Shown piece after piece: positions 1 through 5,020 of a stretch of DNA of 5,020 bases. Source of the stretch: Candidatus Poseidoniaceae archaeon. GTDB lineage: Archaea; Thermoplasmatota; Poseidoniia; Poseidoniales; Poseidoniaceae. The position numbers were made by a program, and so were the translations under genes. Where the stretch lies: assembly GCA_029250385.1 (NCBI GenBank), contig JAQXFJ010000150.1:1-5020 (forward strand), in the 5' to 3' direction. Within the stretch, counting starts at the first letter, position 1. The number at the start of each line of letters is the position of its first letter. The notes beneath the pieces were generated by a model. The model did not search any database, was not told where the DNA came from, and saw only the letters and a program-made list of their open reading frames with translations.

Positions 1-225
1 ATGGGTGTATGCCTTACTATCATGAGTTATTGGAAATAAATCGAAGGCAATTCCAATAACCATTGACATTAACCAGCCAAGAGTAATTAGAGCTGTAAGG
101 ATGAAAGCAATTTCTAGTCGATAATTATCTTGTCGAAACGAATATTCTGATTCGGTATAAGATAGCCACGAAACCGCTAACATGAAAGGAACGGTCATGA
201 CCATGGAGGAGGTAAAGTGGGGCAC
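1..225 (-). CDS. Multi-pass membrane protein, N-terminal fragment (C-terminus beyond window)
   Basis: This frame is open from an in-frame stop at 277-279 down to base 1, so only the N-terminus is visible (68 residues from ATG 202-204, 75 from GTG 223-225). Neither start has a clear Shine-Dalgarno sequence. The ATG at 202-204 reads MVMTVPFMLAVSW; the GTG adds VPHFTSS in front and would give a fuller first helix, so I drew it as the outer limit. Two hydrophobic segments are visible: one at the N-terminus and a longer one, from about LEIAFILTAL to MVIGIAFDLFP. Between them lies a charged loop (YTESEYSFRQDNYRLE). The second segment, with LGW followed by G and FDLFPITH, faintly recalls helices of haem-copper-oxidase subunit I or NnrS-type proteins. 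That is a resemblance from memory and too weak for a functional name. The gene follows the SepF-like gene in the same direction after about 100 bases. Confidence 0.6.
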   Translation of the reverse strand, partial: MPHFTSSMVMTVPFMLAVSWLSYTESEYSFRQDNYRLEIAFILTALITLGWLMSMVIGIAFDLFPITHDSKAYTH

Positions 226-252
226 ATATGACCCGCTTAAACCCGAAAATGG

Positions 253-264
253 ATGTTTTAACTT
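253..264 (-). promoter_or_regulatory. Possible TATA-like element before the left-edge membrane protein gene
   Basis: On the minus strand the gap between the SepF-like stop and the membrane protein start contains AAGTTAAAACAT, an A/T-rich stretch with a TTAAAA core. It sits about 33 bases before the GTG at 225 and about 54 before the ATG at 204. That distance would suit an archaeal TATA box followed by a short leader. Only one weak match was seen and no convincing BRE, so this gene may instead be read through from the upstream genes. The rest of the 226-321 gap shows no gene. Confidence 0.2.
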
Positions 265-321
265 ACCGGCCACACACTACGCAGTCAAATAGCCTTTTTA
301 AGGCGATTACCGACGTTTTTG

Positions 322-912
322 TTAATTCATCAGTGTACTTATGCCTAAATCATGGTTGCCGGTGTCGACAATTACATCACTTCCGGGTATCATTAACAAC
401 TTATCTTCGGAGTCCAAAGCGAAAATTCCGACACCAACTTCCTCACTCATCATCTTTAATTCTCTGCGACATGCATTCTGGTGCGAATCCATATGAAACA
501 TACTGCGCAAATCAACAATAACGGTATCTCCGTTAGTAACTCTTTGAGCAATACCTCGGGTTGGTATCTGCTTCTTTTCATTAGGGGCAATATATCTTAA
601 TGCTCTAGATGGAAAGGATCTTCTAGCCAAATTCTGCACACCTAAGTCATGAAATGCTTCACCATCAGCAGTTAAGGGTCCATTCCAATTAAGTGGCACG
701 ACGCTTTTTTGAGTGATTGGTTTCTGTTCGGTTGGCGTTGATAATAATGCAGGAGTTTCGGATTCTATTTCGACAATAGTTTGTTGAGTCAGACTGTTAG
801 TTGTCAATCCATTTACCGGTTGGTTTTCTGGTTTTTTGTCGCTGGATTTTTTTTGTTTCTTGACGCTGCCATCAGGATCAGGTAAGCCAAAGAAACTCCA
901 CAGGTTCGCCAT
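322..912 (-). CDS. sepF: SepF-like cell division protein (FtsZ membrane anchor)
   Basis: This 196-residue protein has the layout of archaeal SepF. A short amphipathic N-terminus (MANLWSFFGL, residues 1-10) could lie on the membrane. Residues 11 to about 100 are a long polar linker with lysine clusters (KKQKK) and many S, T, Q and P. A compact C-terminal domain follows at about 104-184. It contains NGDTVIVDLRSM (beta strand), a helix with CRRELKMMSEEVG, and then GIFALDSEDKLLMIPGSDVIV. This matches the SepF pattern: a GD-VIVD strand, a helix ending near SEVG, a strand pair around a short acidic turn, then a P-V ending. SepF is known in bacteria and archaea to tether FtsZ to the membrane and form the division ring. 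The linker is longer than usual and the expected glycine pair after SEEVG is GVG. The start lies 9 bases after the stop of the large surface protein gene, with only a weak GTGG-type ribosome site, so translation is probably coupled. The call is from motif memory, not from a profile search. Confidence 0.66.
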   Translation of the reverse strand: MANLWSFFGLPDPDGSVKKQKKSSDKKPENQPVNGLTTNSLTQQTIVEIESETPALLSTPTEQKPITQKSVVPLNWNGPLTADGEAFHDLGVQNLARRSFPSRALRYIAPNEKKQIPTRGIAQRVTNGDTVIVDLRSMFHMDSHQNACRRELKMMSEEVGVGIFALDSEDKLLMIPGSDVIVDTGNHDLGISTLMN

Positions 913-921
913 TTTTCCACT

Positions 922-3900
922 TCACAAGTCAAGGTCATCTAATAAATCATTTAGATTACTGGTTGCCGATTGTGTTGTGGTACCTGTAGTTGTTGGTTGA
1001 ACCTGAGCCGGAGCGGTGTTTTGAGCGGCTAGGTATTGTGCGCCATAATGTTGCCATTGATCCATAGTCCAGCCGTGTGGAAGTCCTGTTGCAGGGAGTG
1101 GTGGGCCTTGTTGTACTGGTGCAGGCGCTGGTGCCGGAACTGGAGCCGGTTGAGCTACCATTTGAGTTGTTGGATTGTATGTGGAATACGGGTCGACTTG
1201 CGCATTGGCCTGCGGAATTGGATTATATGCGGCATATGGGTCTGGTTGAACAGTTTCTTGTTGATACAAACCAAATCCTGCATCTGCCCCAGGTGTGCTT
1301 ATTGGTTCACTGAATTGGCTGGTTGTGCCGCCAATATTGAAATCAGTGAATTTTTCAGGTGATGGTTTTGAATTTCTGGTAAATAGTAGGAAGGCTGCAA
1401 GGCCAATTACTACTATTGCTAGAATTCCAATTACCATAGTTCCAACTCCCCCGACAGAATCAGTAATTGACTCTAGGAAATTATCAGCCGGTTTGGCTTT
1501 TACTTTGATATCGATAGTAGTAGTGCTGAACTCGCCATCGTCATCAGTTACAGTCAGGGTTATTGTCCATGTTCCAGCAGGTAAATCGGTCATTAGGTAC
1601 TCTTCACCGTAGAAATCAATATCACCAACTTTTTCACCATCGAGATCAGAATCGACGTGGTCACTATCCCACGCATATATCAGCGATAATTTATCAAAAG
1701 CGGTATCTGTTGTGGTAATTCCTGATAAGGTTAGGTTATCACCTTCATTGAGTGCCAAGACATCAGTTGAGTTGGTTATTTTAGCTCTAGGTGCTGTATT
1801 TATCACGCTCACATTGATGCTGGTTGAATCAGCAGCACCGTTATCATCAGTTACAGTTGCAGTAATCCATCTAACACCACTTGTAGGCCATGATGCAGTC
1901 ATTTCTAAGCCGTTGATATCGCAATCATTGTCGGTAACACCATCACTATCCTCATCGGCTAAGGAATCTAAATCCCAACATACAACTAGTGATTCTAAGT
2001 CAGAAGCAGTGTCATCGACTTCAGCCGTGAAGGTAATATTGTTATCTTCAAAAATCGGTTGCGTAGAGCCTAGGCTGGCAATTGATGGAGCGACATTTGT
2101 TATGTTAACAATACCACTGCGAACTTCCGATTTGACATTATCATTGTCGTATGCCACTACGGTAAGTGTGTGAAGTCCGGAAGTCGGCCAAGATACTGTG
2201 GTTTGTGAAGAAGGCCCAACAGTAGTAATGGTCCAATTTTCATCAACGTCAGATGGCATCCATTCAATAATAACAGTATCTTTGTCCAGCGGCGTGTCAT
2301 CAGCTACTGCTCTTAGAATTACAGTCTCGTCTTCATTGAGGTTCCAATATCCCATTTCATCAACGGATTGATTTTGTCCTGCTTGCCAAAGTTCCGGATT
2401 AGAGATGGTTGGTGCAACATTGAGTACATCTAATGTTGTGACAATAGTCGTAGTTTCACCGTCGTCATCTTCAGCTATTGCTGTAATTGTCATTGGTCCT
2501 TCTTGATTGGCAAGGAAAGTACATGTTGGCTGAGTAGTTCCTTCATTACAATTTAGGCCAGGCCAGGTGATTGTCACCTCTTGTCCGGAAGGCGAAATAG
2601 TATCAACATCGCCGCTATCAGTCGCATCAACTAGGACGAACTGGTTAACATCAATACTTTCAACGACGGTCAAATTCATGTATGGTGCACGGTTTAGTAC
2701 TATTGCAGTAACGTCGACTATGTCAGTATCAAGTTCATCATCAGTAACAATAACTTGGATATTCCATGCTCTGCCATCACTCCAATTATACTCAATAACA
2801 CAGTCTTCGCTGTCGACATTATCAATTAATCCTGGTTGTTTCTCAACGGCAAATCGACAGTTAACTTCTCCTCCATCTTCATCAAAACTTGCAGATGCAT
2901 CGATTGTGACATTTTCAAAAGTATAAACGTCATCTATTACAGTTATTTGAGCAGTAGGGACTCGGCCAACAAATATCTCAACATTGGCTAGGTTGTTAGT
3001 GCGGTTTGAGTCTTCAGTAACTAGGTTGTCCGGGTCAACTTCTATCAACAAGTTTTGTGTTCCGATTGGTTCGTTAGCTGGCACTTCCCAATCTATATCA
3101 ACTCTTGATTCCCCATATGAAGGGATTGACGGTAATGATTCAGTAATCACTGTGCCACTAGGTGTGGTGACGTCAATGGTAGTGGCAGGTGAAGCCAGTA
3201 GACCGCGATTCTGAGTTGGAATTGAGAAGGATAATGTGTCGCCAGGTAGGGAGTTGTAGCCAATTGACTTTGTAAGCGTAGATTCAACTCCGTCTCTGGT
3301 TCGAGTGACTATTATCGCATCGGTTTGGGCAATCAGGTCAACTGGTGTCAATGATAGATCAATCACAATTGTGGTAGCTCCAATAATCTCGGTTTGTGGG
3401 TCCCAAACAATTAATCCGTTACTGGAAAAGTCATCACTAGAATTTGTAGTATCAACTACGTTAGAAGAATTGAGGACTTCTGTGGCTTGGCCGTTGGTAT
3501 CAGTTGTTGGATTGAGGTAAGTGTTAGTCATTTCATAGCGAAGTTGTAAGTTAGTATTGGCTTGTGCATTGCTGCCAGCGCCACCATAATCTATCGAAAT
3601 AGTTTGTTCAACATTGGGTAGAGTAGCAATGCCTTGAAGTCCGATATCGATTTCAATATCGCGATTTCCTGGATTTGAATTAGGATTGACGCCATTTGAG
3701 CCAGCAGGTTCGTATGATTTCAATAACCAGTCAATGGTAAATCCAGCAGCATTACTGATTCTCATCCAAGAATTATATCTCACATCAGGACAATACCAGT
3801 TGAAGCCTTGACTTACGCCCGTTACGTTCCATTCGTTAATCTTGTAAGAATCGTCACATCCCGAATAAGCAATGTTGTTGCCTTCTTCGGTTGGTATTCC

Positions 3901-4599
3901 TTCAGCGGTAATTTGCCAACTATTATTTTCTGGTCCAGCAGTATCAAATTCGGAAGGGTCGAAATATTCAGAAGACCCAGATACAGAAGTTGAGGCAAAG
4001 AATTCCATATACCACTGGTCACCGGTATGGAGTGGGAAATCGTACTTTTCCTTGGGCGGGTCATAAGATGTGTCAAACGCAATTACCGCAATGTCTTGTT
4101 CCAAGAAGCCAAAATTAAACGGTCTAAATTTGACGTCAAGTTCAAACTGTGAATTGATGACTGCCATGTCTCTAACTCTAATAATATCCTCTCCAGTGTA
4201 ACCAATATCTAACCGGCCTGATACACCTTCTAGGGTGGCACCGCTATTTCCAGAAGTAAATGAACCATCTATTTCCATCTTATACGCTAATGTTTGGATG
4301 TTATTCACATTGATGAAGAATATGTCAGTCACTTCGTAAACAGTGTCTCCAGTCAATGTGTTTAGCGATGCAGCAACGTTAGCTTGTTGGATAAGTTGTG
4401 CCACATCGAATTGTGTTTCATAGGTATACTTGTCACCGATTCGCCATGTTGGGACATCAGGCCAACCATTTAGTGTGCCACTTTCACTGATTACTGGAGT
4501 GTCTGACAGGCGGTCTTGTTTTGAGTCATTGAGGCTAGTCAATGGAGCAATAAACATAATTGAAATTAGAAGTATAGCCAAGCAGCGTTGCTTAAACAT
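922..4599 (-). CDS. Large single-pass surface protein with CARDB-like and five PKD/Ig-like domains and a cytoplasmic GWxMxQW tail
   Basis: This is a 1225-residue secreted, membrane-anchored protein. Residues 1 to about 23 form a Sec signal peptide (MFKQR then LAILLISIMFIAPL). Residues about 45-340 are an ectodomain I cannot name, with two GD-aromatic motifs (GDKY at 55-58, GDQW at 193-196) and cysteines 248 and 270. About 420-545 resembles a CARDB domain, ending in LVTEDSNRTNN. Five PKD/Ig-like domains follow, each starting at a conserved proline (548, 639, 730, 838, 937) and mostly ending in a TDD or EDDDGE turn. The last ends near 1036. A membrane helix spans about 1053-1073 and is followed by TRNSK, so the 152-residue tail should be cytoplasmic. 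The tail holds two 16-residue repeats, a Pro-Ala tract, the module GLPHGWTMDQWQHYGAQYL and an acidic end (LNDLLDDLDL). About 15 N-glycosylation sequons lie in the ectodomain and none in the tail. Its likely role is adhesion, surface structure or ligand binding; no catalytic motif was seen. The start follows GGGAGTG and encodes the signal peptide directly. Confidence 0.93.
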   Translation of the reverse strand: MFKQRCLAILLISIMFIAPLTSLNDSKQDRLSDTPVISESGTLNGWPDVPTWRIGDKYTYETQFDVAQLIQQANVAASLNTLTGDTVYEVTDIFFINVNNIQTLAYKMEIDGSFTSGNSGATLEGVSGRLDIGYTGEDIIRVRDMAVINSQFELDVKFRPFNFGFLEQDIAVIAFDTSYDPPKEKYDFPLHTGDQWYMEFFASTSVSGSSEYFDPSEFDTAGPENNSWQITAEGIPTEEGNNIAYSGCDDSYKINEWNVTGVSQGFNWYCPDVRYNSWMRISNAAGFTIDWLLKSYEPAGSNGVNPNSNPGNRDIEIDIGLQGIATLPNVEQTISIDYGGAGSNAQANTNLQLRYEMTNTYLNPTTDTNGQATEVLNSSNVVDTTNSSDDFSSNGLIVWDPQTEIIGATTIVIDLSLTPVDLIAQTDAIIVTRTRDGVESTLTKSIGYNSLPGDTLSFSIPTQNRGLLASPATTIDVTTPSGTVITESLPSIPSYGESRVDIDWEVPANEPIGTQNLLIEVDPDNLVTEDSNRTNNLANVEIFVGRVPTAQITVIDDVYTFENVTIDASASFDEDGGEVNCRFAVEKQPGLIDNVDSEDCVIEYNWSDGRAWNIQVIVTDDELDTDIVDVTAIVLNRAPYMNLTVVESIDVNQFVLVDATDSGDVDTISPSGQEVTITWPGLNCNEGTTQPTCTFLANQEGPMTITAIAEDDDGETTTIVTTLDVLNVAPTISNPELWQAGQNQSVDEMGYWNLNEDETVILRAVADDTPLDKDTVIIEWMPSDVDENWTITTVGPSSQTTVSWPTSGLHTLTVVAYDNDNVKSEVRSGIVNITNVAPSIASLGSTQPIFEDNNITFTAEVDDTASDLESLVVCWDLDSLADEDSDGVTDNDCDINGLEMTASWPTSGVRWITATVTDDNGAADSTSINVSVINTAPRAKITNSTDVLALNEGDNLTLSGITTTDTAFDKLSLIYAWDSDHVDSDLDGEKVGDIDFYGEEYLMTDLPAGTWTITLTVTDDDGEFSTTTIDIKVKAKPADNFLESITDSVGGVGTMVIGILAIVVIGLAAFLLFTRNSKPSPEKFTDFNIGGTTSQFSEPISTPGADAGFGLYQQETVQPDPYAAYNPIPQANAQVDPYSTYNPTTQMVAQPAPVPAPAPAPVQQGPPLPATGLPHGWTMDQWQHYGAQYLAAQNTAPAQVQPTTTGTTTQSATSNLNDLLDDLDL
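1030..1098 (-). other. Cytoplasmic GLPxGWxMxQWxxYG module of the large surface protein
   Basis: Residues 1168-1190 contain GLPHGWTMDQWQHYGAQYL, preceded by LPAT. The module sits on the cytoplasmic side of the only membrane helix, after a Pro-Ala linker, and is followed by about 35 residues of Q/T/A-rich sequence. The same module, with two tryptophans, the YG pair and the GLP-GW opening all conserved, ends the neighbouring protein at 4669-4737. The GW spacing superficially recalls a WW domain, but the second half does not fit that family. I treat it as an unnamed lineage-specific docking or sorting module. Confidence 0.75.
1147..1242 (-). repeat. Two tandem 16-codon repeats (DPYxxYNPxxQxxAQ) in the cytoplasmic tail
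   Basis: Residues 1120-1135 read DPYAAYNPIPQANAQV and residues 1136-1151 read DPYSTYNPTTQMVAQP. The DNA copies are 48 bases apart and agree closely over their first half (1220-1242 against 1172-1194 on the plus strand), so this is a recent in-frame duplication. The unit is tyrosine- and proline-rich, probably disordered, and is followed by a Pro-Ala tract (PAPVPAPAPAP) leading to the GWxMxQW module. It probably works as a flexible spacer. Confidence 0.8.
1489..2958 (-). repeat. Array of five PKD/Ig-like domains in the surface protein
   Basis: Five beta-sandwich repeats are marked by a recurring junction: VP, then [LIT]N[VTR]AP, with the proline at residues 548, 639, 730, 838 and 937. The spacings are 91, 91, 108, 99 and about 100 to the end. 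Most domains carry a W-rich central strand (for example SWPTSG in domains 3 and 4) and a final turn rich in D and G (TDDELD, EDDDGE, TDDNGA, TDDDGE). These are PKD-like features of extracellular archaeal proteins. Domains 1, 2 and 4 each hold two cysteines; domains 3 and 5 hold none. The array probably forms a rigid stalk. Confidence 0.8.
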
Positions 4600-4601
4600 G
4601 A

Positions 4602-4608
4602 CACTCCC
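4602..4608 (-). promoter_or_regulatory. Ribosome binding site of the large surface protein gene
   Basis: The transcript reads GGGAGTG ending two bases before the ATG at 4597-4599, so the GGGAG core lies four bases upstream. This is the best Shine-Dalgarno match among the starts in this window and supports the chosen start. Another ATG, just before it at 4608-4610, is out of frame and can be set aside. Confidence 0.5.
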
Positions 4609-4633
4609 ATGTTGTTCTATTACTTGAGAGAGT

Positions 4634-4645
4634 CGATTTATTGAA
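4634..4645 (-). promoter_or_regulatory. Possible archaeal TATA-like element in the 54-base intergenic gap
   Basis: On the minus strand the gap contains TTCAATAAATCG, an A/T-rich core about 40 bases before the start codon of the large surface protein. A start site about 25 bases downstream would leave a leader of about 15 bases, normal for archaea. The match is weak and lies just after the stop of the upstream gene, so the two genes could equally be co-transcribed. Confidence 0.25.
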
Positions 4646-4653
4646 CATTCAGC

Positions 4654-5020
4654 CTATTTTTGAGAATTTAACCATTCATGGCCGTAATAATTCCACTGTT
4701 CCATTGACCAGCCGTCGGGGAGTCCTGCTTCTGGTAATTTTGGCCCTTCAAGTAAATCATCGATGGAGATATCTCCGTTATCAACCGAACTAGGAGCGAT
4801 CTGCAATGCTTGCTCAAAGACAAAGCCCGGAGGAGGTGAGGCTGGTTTTCTATGCGCTGATTCTAAATTACTCTCATTATCAAATGCATCATCCAATTCA
4901 TCTCTTTGCCAGTTTTTACCCTTTGAAGAATTTTCACGACGTCTTGCAACGAGAACCAATAACAGAATCAGGATTAGCACCAAACCCACTTGAGCGATTG
5001 GACTGGCTTCCTCACAAGCT
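4654..5020 (-). CDS. Single-pass membrane protein with cytoplasmic GWxMxQW tail, C-terminal fragment
   Basis: The frame stays open to the right edge of the window, so only the last 121 residues or so are visible and the N-terminus lies beyond it. A GTG codon at 4987-4989 sits inside the hydrophobic stretch and is not a credible start, because coding continues upstream as CEEASPIAQ. The visible order is: a few ectodomain residues with one cysteine, a membrane helix (QVGLVLILILLLVLVA), a positive stop-transfer patch (RRRENSSKGK) that places the tail in the cytoplasm, and a polar acidic linker (ELDDAFDNESNLES). Next come a PPPG stretch, an acidic motif (ISIDDLLEGP) and the terminal module GLPDGWSMEQWNYYGHEWL, with only NSQK after it. 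The tail matches that of the next gene in layout and motif, so the missing ectodomain is probably also a surface domain. Its function is not recognisable from this part. The stop is 54 bases before the start of the large surface protein gene. Confidence 0.88.
   Translation of the reverse strand, partial: ACEEASPIAQVGLVLILILLLVLVARRRENSSKGKNWQRDELDDAFDNESNLESAHRKPASPPPGFVFEQALQIAPSSVDNGDISIDDLLEGPKLPEAGLPDGWSMEQWNYYGHEWLNSQK
4669..4737 (-). other. Cytoplasmic GLPxGWxMxQWxxYG module at the C-terminus of the upstream membrane protein
   Basis: The protein ends with LPEA followed by GLPDGWSMEQWNYYGHEWL and four more residues. Aligned with the copy at 1030-1098 it keeps LP, GLP, GW, M, QW, YG and the final L, with conservative S/T, D/E and W/Y changes. 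The DNA is also alike around the GLP-GW part (CCAGCCGT and AGTCCTG on the plus strand in both copies). This suggests common origin by duplication, or strong constraint. Confidence 0.78.

Noticed and set aside
292..304. Small hairpin (GCCTT-TTT-AAGGC) after the SepF-like gene, considered as a terminator
   Set aside because: The stem is only 5 base pairs and no U-run follows it on the transcribed minus strand, so neither a bacterial-type nor an archaeal T-tract terminator is supported.
228..521. 97-codon open frame on the plus strand at the end of the SepF-like gene
   Set aside because: It overlaps the conserved SepF-like C-terminal domain in antisense, has a biased composition (many H, R, S and C) and no motif.
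847..854. Run of eight T (A8 in the gene) in the SepF-like linker, considered as a slippage site
   Set aside because: The frame reads cleanly through it as lysine codons, and no alternative product or downstream structure was seen. It may be a place for sequencing error, but there is no sign of one.
1030..1098. GLPxGW module considered as a WW domain
   Set aside because: The LP-GW opening fits, but the strand pattern and second tryptophan-proline spacing of WW domains are absent and the segment is too short.
1712..2173. 153-codon open frame on the plus strand inside the surface protein gene
   Set aside because: It lies wholly opposite the PKD-coding region, has S/T/V/L-rich composition expected from reading that sequence antisense, and has no recognisable domain. 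Other plus-strand frames at 1036-1362, 1295-1612, 2567-2926, 2984-3214 and 3305-3520 are the same kind of shadow.
1489..2958. PKD repeats considered as cadherin repeats because of the acidic turns
   Set aside because: The linkers lack the cadherin DXNDN-type and LDRE motifs. The [LIT]NxAP junctions and W-rich central strands fit PKD/Ig-like repeats better.
3822..4082. 86-codon minus-strand frame inside the surface protein gene
   Set aside because: It is an out-of-frame read of the same strand within the N-terminal ectodomain, with no signal and no ribosome site.

Overview
The window looks like a piece of a marine planktonic archaeon, most likely Marine Group II (Poseidoniales) or a close euryarchaeal relative. 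The reasons are: a modest GC content judged by eye; very acidic, sequon-rich secreted proteins with PKD-like repeats; an archaeal-type SepF-like protein; and a C-terminal GLPxGW(S/T)M(D/E)QWxxYG motif that I associate with membrane proteins of this group. The assignment is from memory of these families; no search was run.

All four genes lie on the minus strand, so transcription runs from high to low coordinates. First comes the C-terminal end of a membrane protein cut by the right window edge (4654-5020). Then, after 54 bases, a 1225-residue single-pass surface protein (922-4599) has a signal peptide, an unrecognised N-terminal ectodomain, a CARDB-like domain, five PKD/Ig-like domains, one membrane helix and a 152-residue cytoplasmic tail. 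Nine bases later comes a 196-residue SepF-like protein (322-912). After about 100 bases a multi-pass membrane protein starts (about 225 or 204) and runs off the left edge.

The two upstream proteins share a layout: ectodomain, one helix, low-complexity cytoplasmic tail, then a near-identical 23-residue tryptophan-rich module plus an acidic DLL motif. The two elements occur in opposite order in the two tails. The 9-base gap between the large surface protein and the SepF-like gene strongly suggests co-transcription. A reasonable but unproven reading is an envelope and cell-division cassette, in which surface proteins with a cytoplasmic docking module are made together with the membrane anchor of FtsZ.

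No tRNA, rRNA, CRISPR array, insertion sequence or integrase was seen. There is no gene-free stretch over 300 bases.
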